From assembly GCF_040869045.1 (NCBI RefSeq), contig NC_090321.1:132113689-132177688 (forward strand): a DNA stretch of 64,000 bases, in the 5' to 3' direction. This DNA is from Eurosta solidaginis (taxonomy: Eukaryota > Arthropoda > Insecta > Diptera > Tephritidae). The notes under the pieces are model-generated. The model made no database searches, had not been told where the DNA came from, and saw only the letters and a list, made by a program, of their open reading frames with translations. Position numbers and translations under genes: made by a program. This document shows positions 1-9,450 of this stretch, in pieces. Position 1 is the first letter of the stretch, and each line of letters starts with the position of its first letter.

Positions 1-405
1 TAAGGCAATATCATCAAGTTGATTAGATTCAGCCCATATTTCCTCAACGCTTTTGGTGCATGCACTTGTGCAACACACTTTGGGAAAGTCAAATAAATCG
101 AATAATTCTATTGGATCGATTGTAGAAGTGGCTGACTTGTTATTATGATCGGCTTCCATTGGTTTGCATGATTTCTGATTTGATGCCGGACATCCTCTAT
201 CATTATATTTCTTTATACCTCTATTGGTGAAAGCCCCACCTTTAAGAGGTGTAACACCAATTTGATTGTGCATTACATTTTTGAGTCCACCAAAAACTTG
301 CTTCTTCTTGACAGAGTGTACTCTTGGATGCGTTTGTTGTAATTTGGTTGATACAAATTTATTTTCATCAACGTAGGTTCGTTTATCGTGCAATAAATTT
401 GCCAT
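1..405 (-). CDS. Partial host gene, securin-like small protein (N-terminal 135 residues, open at window edge)
   Basis: An ATG at 403-405 opens a minus-strand frame of 135 codons that reaches base 1 without a stop, so the gene continues to the left. The protein is basic at the N-terminus and acidic/hydrophobic at the C-terminus, with no transposon motif. Around residues 36-48 there is KKQVFGGLKNVMHN, which looks like a divergent destruction box, and DENKF near residue 14 recalls a KEN-type degron. A block reading DPIELFDLFDFPK lies near residue 103. Basic degron-bearing head plus acidic tail is the layout of insect securins (separase inhibitors, Pimples in Drosophila); that assignment is inference and the degrons are imperfect. 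Codon use is even and the frame has no breaks, unlike the decayed transposons that surround it. It may instead be another small cell-cycle or unknown protein. Confidence 0.45.
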   Translation of the reverse strand, partial: MANLLHDKRTYVDENKFVSTKLQQTHPRVHSVKKKQVFGGLKNVMHNQIGVTPLKGGAFTNRGIKKYNDRGCPASNQKSCKPMEADHNNKSATSTIDPIELFDLFDFPKVCCTSACTKSVEEIWAESNQLDDIAL

Positions 406-550
406 TTTATTTGAAGAATTTCTAGTTCTTTTAAAATATGATTAAATTATAGAGATTCAGTAAATTAGGCGCCAAATCCAATGCTCTTCTATAAAATTTC
501 ACACAGTTATGAATGTTGGAGATTCGAGTTCAATACTCAGCTCCCGAGAA

Positions 551-788
551 CATTGTGAATGATGACTAAGTGTGATATCTTATCTGTCAACTGCCGGACA
601 GGATGTTCAATATGGCTACTTTTTAGCGTTTTGACAGGGTGTTCAATATGGCGGCGCCTATCTGCAGCGGGTGATAGAAAGAGATACAGAATGAGACAGC
701 GATAGGCAATTACAAATCAGGTGATCCAATCACTTTGAAATTTTGACGTCTATGCAGAGGATATCATACTTAGTTATCATTCACAATG
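551..788. mobile_element. MITE with 29-bp terminal inverted repeats and 8-bp target duplication
   Basis: The ends 551-579 and 760-788 are inverted repeats matching at 27 of 29 positions, starting CATTGTGAATGAT. The element is flanked by the direct repeat cccgagaa (543-550 and 789-796). An 8-bp duplication fits P or hAT elements; the CA start and long inverted repeat lean towards P-like, but no transposase is present to decide. It is 238 bp with no coding capacity. The interior has two partial repeats of caggRtGTTCAATATGGC. Confidence 0.85.
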
Positions 789-830
789 CCCGAGAAGCTA
801 GCTGATGAAGAAGTGAAATTCAGAAACATG

Positions 831-1230
831 TTGCTGTTGTTGTTGTAGCGAAGGCTTTGGGGAGTGTTATCGATGTGATGATCCTTTGCCGGATACAGAT
901 CCGGTACGCTCCGGTAACATGGCACCATTAAGGTGCTAGCCCGACCATTTCGGGGACGATTTATATGGCCACATTAAACCTTCAGGCCATCCCTCCCTCC
1001 CCACCCGCAAGTTGCATGCGGAGCTTGGTGTCGCCGGAGCCTCGTCTGTTAGTGAAACAGAATTCGCCGCGGATAGGTGAGGTTGACAATTGGGTTTGTA
1101 GAAGCTATATATTGCGCTGGCAACCTGAAAGGGTTGCGCCACACAGCCCTTTGAATCTGGTATTTTAGTCGCCTCTTACGACAGGCATACCTACCGCGGG
1201 TATATTCTGACCCCCTAACCCGCTAGGGGG
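831..1230 (-). mobile_element. Non-autonomous retroposon (SINE or LINE 3' end) with CAACAACAACA tail
   Basis: Read on the minus strand the 400-bp element starts with a C-rich hairpin near 1205-1230 and ends in CTACAACAACAACAGCAA. It is flanked by an 11-bp target duplication, tcagaaacatg (820-830 and 1231-1241), as expected for target-primed reverse transcription. It is richer in GC than its surroundings and holds several short self-complementary blocks. The open frames in it are not conserved protein. I regard it as a high-copy tephritid-type retroposon; whether it is a true SINE or the 3' end of a LINE cannot be told here. Confidence 0.75.
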
Positions 1231-1483
1231 TCAGAAACATGTCCTTGTAACCATCGCCGTTTGTAAACTTTGCCATTTTTCTCTAATATCAATAACAAAA
1301 CCCATTGTATAAAGCAATGTGAGCAAGTCTCGCTAATTAAATACATATGATAACATTGATATAATAGTAACAGCGGAAGTATTAAAAATAAATACTGTAA
1401 AAATCCAAGCAAATGTTACTAAGCTTTCAAAGTGCGCCTAAAACAGTCCACACAATTAGGATTAAATCACATACATAGTGTAT

Positions 1484-1938
1484 TGTGACTAATATTAGCG
1501 CCACTAAGTGATACTATCATCTCTATGCCGATACAAAGCAGTCACAGGTATTTACATAAACAAATCAATCATTATGTCTACACATATTACATACAAGCAG
1601 CGGTGATATACGCACAAACACATGCATATATCTGAGATACTCACAAATGTATGCAATCATCGTTTGAAGTATTACTCACATATACACGTGCATATTGCTA
1701 TGCTATAAACGTGCATCTGTAGTTTATAGCTCGTAACTAAGCAGTAAATTCTAGAAGAAGAAACGCCTAGAAGTATGCGAACGAGACAGCAGAGTATAAA
1801 AGGAGCGAAAGCTGAGTAAGCAGCAATCAGTTTGTTTTGAACACGCTATCAGTTGCGAAGTGAAGTTAATTGTGAAGTACTTTCAACGCAGTCTAATAAA
1901 GACCATTTTGTAATACAGAATATCGGAGAGAGGCAATT
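1484..1938 (+). repeat. Solo or fragment LTR of gypsy type, related to the LTRs at 18.9 and 23.3 kb
   Basis: It begins TGTGACTAATATTAG, has a TATA box in gagtataaaagg (near 1792) and a polyadenylation signal in taataaagacc (near 1895). These sit in the same order as in the complete LTRs at 18856 and 21077. The 3' end is replaced after cagaatatcgg, so the terminal GTTACA is missing and no target duplication is visible. No gag or pol accompanies it. Confidence 0.65.
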
Positions 1939-1959
1939 CATAGAGACCAATTGCAAAGC

Positions 1960-2148
1960 GAGAAGTTGGGCATTCATATGGCTGAGTAGTTGAAGGCATC
2001 TGCCTTTACACCAGTATGAAGTAGGAATGTTGGAGATTCGAGTTCAATACTCAGCTCCCGAGAAGCTAGCTGATGAAGAACTGAAATTCAGAAACATGTC
2101 CTAGTAACCATCGCCGTTTGTAAACTTTGCAATTTTTTCTAATAGCAA
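1960..2148 (+). repeat. tRNA-Leu/Ser-like repeat, copy 2 (SINE candidate)
   Basis: TGGCTGAGTAGTTGAAGGC (near 1978) resembles the internal A box of class II tRNAs, and gattcgagttcaatactc (near 2035) resembles a degenerate B box. The part from 2027 onward matches the interrupted copy at 509-1290 almost base for base. The spacing and long variable arm suit a tRNA-Leu or tRNA-Ser ancestor, but the cloverleaf is too worn to be a functional tRNA. Confidence 0.45.
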
Positions 2149-4740
2149 TTGTTAACTTTAATTAGATATATACAACTTTTTTTTTTAATAAAATAAAAAC
2201 CAAAGGACGAATTTTCATGTTTTTATTCCTTGGGTTGAAGTTTTTCACATAATTTAGGTCGGAATTTGTAAAAAAATTTAACGAGCTTACTTTTTTTGCA
2301 AGCAATTATCGCAAGCCCTTTTACATTTTCAGATACGGACTGCAAAAATTGATCAATGTAAACGGCTTTTATAGGAGCCGCAACGTTAAGTTATAAAGTT
2401 TGATTTTATTTATGTGAGAAAATAAAATTTATCTCACCCACTTTTTAAATGAATTTCCAGTCACTCAAAATAACACTAACAACTGAAAATATGAATTTAA
2501 ACACAAAAGATAAAGGAGAAAGAACCAAACCTCTTTTATTGTGGCCATATGGTGGAAGATACCCTATCTCGGCTGCCGGTTTCAAAATGGTCTATCTCAG
2601 CCGAGGACAGGGTCGACTTCAGTAAAATAAAAATTAAGAACATAAGTAGAAATGTATGAAAAACGAAACCTCATACCATAAAAGGCTTTTGTGAAGATCC
2701 ATCGTTAAAAAACAGAAATTATTGCTTTTTCTTCTTATATCGTATAGAAAGATTAAAACGTATATCCTATAGAAAGATTAAACAAATGGAAATTACCTAA
2801 ATACCAATACTACTCCTGAGATTGTCTATAAAATCCTGAAAATCCCGGTATAGCAAATAGAAAAAATTGGAGTCCCTATTAGGTTGTGTGCCGGCCTTCC
2901 ATTCAAAAGGTTTAGATTTCGATTTCCGAACCTAATGACATTTAAAACTGAAGATGCTTTAGTTAAAATCTTTTCAATATAAGCAATCAGTATTGCAGAT
3001 ACACAAATGGTATATGCTTGCAGTGCTTGCTAATACCTATATGACACTACTTTATTTTGTCTTCGATTCCATGCCAGAAATACAGATGAAAATTCTTCGG
3101 AACATCAAAATACAAAAAACAACGAAAAAAAGCGAAACAAATATTCCCCCAAAATAAATGAGTTTGACATGTTACAAATTATTTCAAACTCTCTTAGTTC
3201 ACTTATTTCGCAGGATTGTTGAATATAGAAAAGCAAAAATGAAAAAAAACAACCTAATGTCGAAAAACCCCAACGAAATATGAACTGGCTCGTTTTTTAA
3301 TGAACTTGGTTGTATTTTTCTTATATTTCGTTAGTTTTTTAGTATACAGTTTACACACTTACACCAATACTGAAACCGTATTAGGAGGAAGGCCACAAAA
3401 AATGTAAAACAAATACAGAAAAAAATACAGAAAAAAATACATGAAAATAAAGTGGTGTCATATAGGTTTATCCCAATGCCCCATTTGAGAAAATTCCTAA
3501 AGTATTTTGGTGTTTTGACCGTGGCATTGGTAGTTATTTTGAAGAACCACACAGAATTCTGTTTGCAGATCTGCCCGTAGAAAAATTGTATCTGACTTAC
3601 TTTGTTTTGTTGATTTTCCGACAGGGTGGATAAATGATGTATATTGGAACGATTTTCCGGCATCCCTGTTCAATCCGATAATCGACACTGATGATGGCAC
3701 AACGTTGAAACCAGTTTGTCTCGAAACCAAATTTGACAAGGGATGACGGAAAATCGTTCCAAGATACATCAAAAATTTTATGACGAATCAGCATGAATTA
3801 CTAAGCGCAAGATTGTTTCTGCATTTCCTTGATTACCCACTGTATTTTCAAAGGGTTTTAAGGCTTTGGTAAAAAGCTATTAAACTATCCACAAACTTTT
3901 TAAGTTTGATTAAAGTAGTAAACGTTATTAACAACAAAGATTTTCAACATATTGACAAAAAAGAGCAATAAACATGCTTAGTTCTACTCCCCACTGCAAA
4001 TACAAACCTATCTATGATTAAAAGTCTGCATGACTCTATTCAAAACGGAAACCAATTAATTTATACTCAATTTGAATGAAAGAGTATGGATAAATTTTTT
4101 TTTATATAAGAGTTAATTTGTTGATGTCAGAGTTGAAAAGGAATGCAATGAAATAATTATTCCTTTGATTACAACATCAGAGGACTGCAATACGTTTTTG
4201 TTAGTCTGGAATAATGAACAAAAGTTTGTGTTATTCCGGACAGTTTACTCCTCTTGTTTATTCCATGGATTGCATTCATTGAATTGCAGTACTGACATTT
4301 AAACTACAGTTATGTTTCTCTTGTTTAATGTTGGGGTTGTTTTTATGCGTTCAGTAAACTAAAAAAATTACTAAATTTCATTCATATTCACTTATTTACT
4401 TCCTTTCCGATTTCTAGAAAAAACACATCACCTTCTCCCTAAATCTGTTGCATTTCTGAAACGACGAAAATTCTGTAGTACCAGCAACTACAGCCGAATG
4501 CGCTTTTTGTAAGATTTTCTTACAAATAAATACATTTGCTTCTTTCAATAATGAAATAACAAAAAGGAAAATAAAATCGTGCAGCCAAACCGGGAAATTA
4601 GGAGTTTAATACTGTCACCATAGCCTACTTAAGGAAATTTAACTTTTCATATTAGTTAAAACGGCCAAACCGGAATGCTTTTTGAGTATTGATTTTTATC
4701 GTAGACTACATACAAAAATAAAATCCATATAATCAAGCTT
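2149..4740. other. AT-rich sequence without recognisable genes
   Basis: Long A and T runs, stops in all frames at short distance and no protein family resemblance. The only clear structure is the inverted repeat at 3631-3774. Short open frames here, such as the overlapping minus-strand ones at 3331-3794, have no recognisable content. Confidence 0.6.
3631..3774. repeat. Short inverted repeat, about 36-bp arms
   Basis: tggaacgattttccggcat at about 3645 reappears in inverted form near 3740 (atgacggaaaatcgttcca), with about 70 bp between. This could be a hairpin-type MITE remnant. No target duplication was identified. Confidence 0.55.
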
Positions 4741-4753
4741 TTCATGTGTGAAT

Positions 4754-5290
4754 TCAGGGGTGCCCCCAAGGATCGATTCTGGGATCAATTCTGTTTATAA
4801 TTTACAAAATTATATAGAAAAAGTGATATCAAAATCCAGAGTGGTAATGTATGCCGAAGATACATTTGTATATACAGAAGCAGAAACAGTGAAGAATGTA
4901 AACGAAAGTTAGAATGTGATATAGATGAAATTATGAAATGGCTTGAAATATGAATGAATGAATGAACAGAAAACAAAAGTAATGGCGATGAATACAAATA
5001 GCGAAATAAATGTAGTGATAAATAATACTATTATTGAACAAGTAATCAGTATGAAATACTTAGGTGTAATAATAGACAATGAGCTTAAATTTAACAGTCA
5101 CGTGAACAATTTGTGTAAAAAAGCTGCACAAATATAAACTTCTTTAGAAGGTTACGAAATAAATTATACACCTTAACAGCAATAAAAATCTATAATACAA
5201 TCATAAAGCCACATTTTGAGTACTGTTCAACAATTCTATACACATCTTGTAACCAATTACAAATAGGAAGAATCCAGAAATTAGGTGGCA
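4754..5290 (+). pseudogene. Decayed LINE reverse transcriptase fragment
   Basis: In shifting frames the plus strand reads GVPQGSILG-like near 4757, then YAED in place of the YADD catalytic box near 4850, a KTKVMAMNTNSEI block near 4975 and MKYLGVIIDNELKFNSHV near 5050-5105. This is the motif order of the RT palm and thumb of a Jockey/I-type non-LTR element. Several stops and frameshifts interrupt it and the second catalytic Asp is altered (ADD to AED), so it is inactive. Both ends are missing. Confidence 0.8.
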
Positions 5291-5325
5291 CACGGATCGA
5301 AAAAATTTGATGAGAATTTGGAAAT

Positions 5326-5560
5326 TTGAAACCGGCTTTTAAGTAATTTCTCGATGAGCTAGACAGTTGAAATTTCAAACGGAATTTAGAGGCCGATGAC
5401 AGTATAAAACATAATACAAATAGTTTCGATAGAGGCGCACGGATGGGGGTATTAAGAAAAACCATACGGAACGGGGGCAATCTTCCAATCTATATTTAAG
5501 AGACTTCCCATCGAGCTAAAATCTTAGAACTCCATCCACATACTCACTTGTAGCAATCCA
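5326..5560. repeat. Degenerate copy of the dispersed repeat seen at 58.7-59.6 kb
   Basis: ttcccatcgagctaaaatct (near 5502) and tttctcgatgagctagac (near 5346) match the recurring block cttcccgtagagctagagtc of the 58.7-59.6 kb array. No coding capacity. Confidence 0.4.
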
Positions 5561-5744
5561 AGCTTGGCATATATGAATAATTTTCAAGTAGCTTAAAAAT
5601 TAACGTAGCTTCATGTACTTCTCTGATGTGTAATATATTGTATACATAAAAGTATTGTATGCATTCTGAACTAATAAAAAAGTACGTATTTCACCTTGTA
5701 ATAAATAAGGCACTATTCTTTTCCACCTAGAACTAAAAAGTAGA

Positions 5745-5893
5745 AAATAAAAAGATAATGAAAAAATTTTAAGCACTTCCTTTATATAAATGGACAAAAA
5801 TCAGCGAAAAATGTGTACTTATACAAATACATACTTTTGCTGAACTTTGATTTAAAAAATTTGACATAGAAATTTAAAAATATTTATGAGAAA
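5745..5893. repeat. Single arm of the hairpin repeat found at 59655-60060
   Basis: cacttcctttatataaatgg, ttgctgaactttgatttaaa and tttttatgagaa-type blocks occur here in the same order as in each arm of the 59655-60060 inverted repeat. Here only one arm is present. It abuts a Tc1 transposase fragment. Confidence 0.5.
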
Positions 5894-5904
5894 TGAGGGT
5901 CCTC

Positions 5905-6055
5905 CTTCATGGTATGGCGTTGCTTCACATGTTGGCATGCTGGACCACTGCAAAAAATTTACGAAATACTGAGGAAAGAAGACTACTTGCAAATTTCCAG
6001 ACCCATTTACCTGATTTTGTAAACAGGAGCGCCTTCCGTACGAAAAACTCATACT
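5905..6055 (+). pseudogene. Tc1-type transposase fragment
   Basis: From 5908 the frame reads MVWRCFTCWHAGPLQKIYEI and onward to ISRPIYLIL before a stop, matching the central part of Tc1 transposases (the V-M-V-W-x-C-F block ahead of the second catalytic Asp). The DNA around 5985-6055 is close to 34580-34660 in the palindromic Tc1 element, so both belong to one family. Terminal inverted repeats are absent. Confidence 0.75.
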
Positions 6056-6117
6056 CGAATATTCGATTTTGGATTTTTGTACCCTAATTTCTAAATAGTA
6101 AAAGCCTGAAGAAGTGT

Positions 6118-6322
6118 TTCTATCGGAACCCGCTTATGGAAGCAGAGGTAGAGGACCGTCCCCACTCCGTTGGAAGGACCAGGTGGAAAACGATTTACAC
6201 TCCCTTGGTATGACCAATTGGCGTCGGTTGGCAGAGAGGAGCGACTGGCGCGCTTTGCTGGACGGCCATAACCGTTTAAACGGTTAAGCGCCAATTAAGT
6301 AAGTAAGTAAGACTATTCGAAA
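6118..6322 (+). pseudogene. 3' end of an RTE-type LINE with (TAAG)n tail
   Basis: The frame ending with TAA at about 6288 reads YGSRGRGPSPLRWKDQVEND then NWRRLAERSDWRALLDG. This is the conserved C-terminus seen after the RT domain in RTE-like elements of insects (G-R-P-P-x-R-W-x-D-x-V-x-x-D-L, then N-W-R-x-x-A-x-x-R). It ends in four TAAG units near 6297-6312. The 5' part is missing, as usual for dead-on-arrival insertions. Confidence 0.75.
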
Positions 6323-7885
6323 AATGTCAACTCAGCAATTATTCGATTTTCAAAATCGAAGTACAATTTCGTATGAAGTGTTCATACAATAAATTACGTA
6401 TACGCTATGCATGTACTAGGAGAGACCGGGGTAGCTTCGTCCCTTTTCTTTTTGGAGTCCTATATCTCGACAAATATTTTACGAATTGAAACAGATATAC
6501 ATAAGTTCATTCGATCCCCCAGTATATATAGAATAAAATCCTAAATAAACATTTCTTGAAATAGTAATGGAGCCTGAATATTTTAACATTTAATGAAAAT
6601 AGTTGATTTCGCTGAATGTGCCCCATGGCGGAGTAGCTGGCGGCATTGATGGGGCACCTTCATCAGGCTCCGAAATGAGATTAGAAATCTTTTTAAAGTA
6701 TTTTTGATATAAATTCATTTTATCAAACACATCGCACACTAACTACAAAAGAGTCATAACTTAAAATTTAAAAAAATCGGTTTTTTCCATAATCCAATTC
6801 CCAGTACACATCTCTAACTGCCCCTTAAATTTCGTTTTCATTATATTCTTCTTTAACTGGAAAATTACCGTTATGCCAGTTTGGGTGTTTGTTGCATCGC
6901 TTGCGCTGTATCAACTAATGAGTAATATTTTTAGTTGTGTCAATGTGCTTAAGAACAAGTGAACAGTTTTTTACACATAAAGCGTATTATTTTAAATTCT
7001 GGCTATCTTGTTGCAAAACGGTTGTAATCTTGTTGTGTATTAATTAAAACTGTGTCTTTTTATACGTAAAGAGTAAGTAAATTTGATTGTATTATTGTGA
7101 AATGTGCATTTTTTTTCATGAAATAATTGACATAAATAGTCGTAATTCAAAATTGCTAAATATTTTGTCCGTAAATAAATAATTACAACAAATTTCGTCA
7201 ATTATTTTATAATGAAGGTCTCCTTCTTTGTAAAACTGGATTTCAGTATAACATTACAGACGTTTTCACATAAACCGTTTTTCTTTTCTCCTGAACATTT
7301 ACATTTTTCAAGTTGTGACTCTTTTGTAGTTAGTGTGCGATATTGTTACAAACAAAAGGTTGAAGGATCGAAAATAATGCATCCTGAACTAATCAAAACT
7401 AAAATAAAAATAAAAATTAGTTTCCTTAAATATAACGTTACAAATAAAAAATACATTTAATGTCAGTTTAATGATATAAAAATTTATTTTATATTAAAAA
7501 TGATTAGATCCACTTCAAAAATATACTTTGTGCGACATCGCGATGTTGAAGCAGAATTTGAGGGTTGTGGAAGTTTTAACTAAAAACCAAAGAAATGTCT
7601 TCCACCTTGGGCTTGAAAAATATGGATGTCGAAATATCAAGTATCCTAATACTAATTTCACACAGACGGCTTATTGAATAATAAAGGTAGTTTTCTACAT
7701 TAAGACGCTTATTGAGCTCAATCTTCCCTACAAAATTCGAATCTATAATTATTTCATTAGTAGCTAATCGAATGCCTAATGAAGTCAAAAGCACAATGCA
7801 ACTCTGTTGGCCGCGTTCCGCTTCTTAGTTTTTGGTGTGTTCAGTGCTTAAAAATATAATTTGTCAAAGTAAATGTCATTGTCTG
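6323..7885. other. AT-rich sequence with one inverted repeat pair, no genes
   Basis: atcgcacactaactacaaaa at 6730 is repeated inverted at about 7321-7341, with gagtca/tgactc continuing both arms (about 33 bp each, about 545 bp apart). This suggests the edges of an old inverted-repeat element. Short open frames such as 7212-7460 show no family resemblance. Confidence 0.45.
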
Positions 7886-8057
7886 CATGGCGGAACGATA
7901 CAAGGTGGCCTCATCGAACAGCTGATTATAACCTTTTTTATTTGATTTGATACATCAACTACGATTTTGACATTTGTTCATCGAATTTACAAGTACATGA
8001 AATTTTTTTTGTTTGTAGGTATGTCACCATGCTCCCACCTTGTATCGTTCCGCCATG
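7886..8057. mobile_element. MITE with 22-24-bp TIRs and 8-bp target duplication
   Basis: Both ends are inverted copies of CATGGCGGAACGATACAAGG (7886 onward and 8057 backward). Flanks are attgtctg (7878-7885) and attgtttg (8058-8065), an 8-bp duplication with one mismatch. Element length is 172 bp without coding content. P- or hAT-type mobilisation is likely from the 8-bp duplication. Confidence 0.85.
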
Positions 8058-8202
8058 ATTGTTTGTCTCATCGCTCATACTAATCGAGCAATTACTTCTG
8101 TGTGAAAGCAAAAAATTTACGATTTCATTAGCAGGTGAAATGAGATCATTAAGTTTCTGTGTGAAAACAGTATAAGAAAGCTTGCTATATATGTAAAGTT
8201 CT

Positions 8203-8257
8203 CACTGAACACTCATCTGCCTTGCAGATGTCGTTCGGAGTCGGCATAAAACACGCA
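8203..8257 (+). repeat. Fragment of the tRNA-Gly-derived SINE body
   Basis: catctgccttgcagatg followed by tcgttcggagtcggcataaa matches the body of the SINEs at 8771 and 25258. Head and tail are missing. Confidence 0.7.
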
Positions 8258-8362
8258 GGTAAATACGTGTGGGCAAAAGATGCTAAAGTGTTTGTTCGGA
8301 AAGAGAGTGAGACTACTGCCATACAAATAAAAGAATTAGAAGATATACAAAATTTGAGCTAA
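8258..8362 (+). pseudogene. LINE ORF1 C-terminus (FP-like domain)
   Basis: The frame GKYVWAKDAKVFVRKESETT, continuing to a TAA at 8360-8362, resembles the C-terminal motif shared by ORF1 proteins of CR1-type insect LINEs and the FP family (K-Y-x-W-x-K-x-x-K-x-F-V-R-K). The domain binds nucleic acid in the LINE ribonucleoprotein. Only 34 residues remain; the upstream part is replaced by a SINE fragment. Confidence 0.6.
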
Positions 8363-8418
8363 TTACTATAGGATATAAGAATTAAGTCTTTTTATTTTTT
8401 TATATTCTTTATTTCAAA

Positions 8419-9300
8419 GATGGAAATTTCACATATAATAAATAATCCAACTTTAAACGTCAATGTAAAGTATGACGTTAACAAATTGGTATTCAACAAT
8501 AATAATAACAATATTAATATACTAAGAATACTTAAATATACAAAGCATTAGAAATAAGGTAATCGAGTTAGATATGTTGATTCACCAAAAATTAATCGAG
8601 GGTAAAACTATTCATATAATAGCGCTAAGTGAAATATGGATATATGAAAATGAAACCAAGTATTTTAATCTGAGAGACGCATTTTTAGTAAAGGGTTTCT
8701 TTTCTTAAATAAGTTGAATCACGAGATGTACACTAGAAAAGGAAATGGTTCAAAAACTATAATTGATCATAAAAAATAAAATAAATGTAAGGCTCGATAA
8801 CATCCGAAGAGATCTAAGGCCGAGCTTCTCTTCCAATTTGCGTCGTGCTCCTCTTGATTTTCCCTACAAATTGGCTGGACGGGACCTACATGCTTTATGC
8901 CGACTCCGAACGGCATCTGCAAGGCAGATGAGTTTTCACTGAGAGCTTTTCATGGCAGAAATACACCCGGAGCGCTTGCCAAACACTGCCGAGGGGCGAC
9001 CCCGCTTAGAAAAATTTTCTTCTAATTTAAAAACCTTATTTCTAAAATTTTGATGTTGCTTTGCCCGGGGTTCGAACCCAGGGCATACGGTGTGGTAGGC
9101 GGAGCACGCTACCATCACACCACGGTGGCCGCCAAATTTTATTATTTATTTATTTATAATTGATCATGCTCTAACAGATTTAGTAGAATGCGCTTATACT
9201 TTATGGTTAGATGACAATGTTTTATCTGATCATAGACTTTTATCACTAACTGTGGATAATAATATACAAAACTTTGAACAGCAAAAAAATGAAATAAGTC
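8419..9300 (+). pseudogene. LINE ORF2 apurinic-type endonuclease, broken
   Basis: An ATG at 8419 follows the ORF1 stop by about 57 bases. In shifting frames the sequence reads IRNKVIELDMLIHQ, then IIALSEIWIYENET (the T/S-E-x-W box of the endonuclease) and, after the SINE, IDHALTDLVECAYTL and LSDHRLLSLTVDN (the S-D-H box). Stops near 8548 and 8708 and the SINE at 8771-9155 break it. The domain nicks target DNA for target-primed reverse transcription. Confidence 0.75.
8771..9155 (-). mobile_element. tRNA-Gly-derived SINE, flanked by 12-bp target duplication
   Basis: On the minus strand the element starts GCGGCCACCGTGGTGTGATG. It has an A box TGGTGTGATGG (about 9112-9123) and a B box GGGTTCGAACCC (about 9067-9079); the segment GTGCTCCGCCTACCACACC resembles the anticodon arm of tRNA-Gly(GCC). 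It is followed by a tRNA-unrelated body and an ATTT/TTTA-rich tail. The direct repeat ataattgatcat (8759-8770 and 9156-9167) is the target duplication. The target is the endonuclease region of the LINE. Confidence 0.9.
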
Positions 9301-9450
9301 TTTGATTACACCCTGTTTCAAATTAATAATCATTTAAATACCATTTTAAATCAGACAAACTTTTCAGACTTTCAAAAGCAGCTATGTATAAGTATTGAAA
9401 ATTGTACTAAATATGTCAAAAAATCAAATAAAAACATTAAAAACCCATGG

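Larger units (their letters stand above)
509..1290 (+). repeat. tRNA-Leu/Ser-like repeat, copy 1, split by two later insertions
   Basis: The segments 509-550, 789-830 and 1231-about 1290 join into one sequence matching 2027-2148. The first insertion (551-788) duplicated cccgagaa and the second (831-1230) duplicated tcagaaacatg, so the order of events is readable. This copy lacks the A-box half that copy 2 has, so it is 5'-truncated. Confidence 0.7.

Noticed and set aside
7212..7460. 82-codon plus frame as a small secreted protein
   Set aside because: Lys/Ile/Phe-rich composition follows the AT bias; no signal-peptide cleavage pattern or splice context supports it.
9050..9133. tRNA-Gly gene on the minus strand
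   Set aside because: The acceptor stem is lost, a tRNA-unrelated body and tail follow, and target duplications flank the whole: a SINE.
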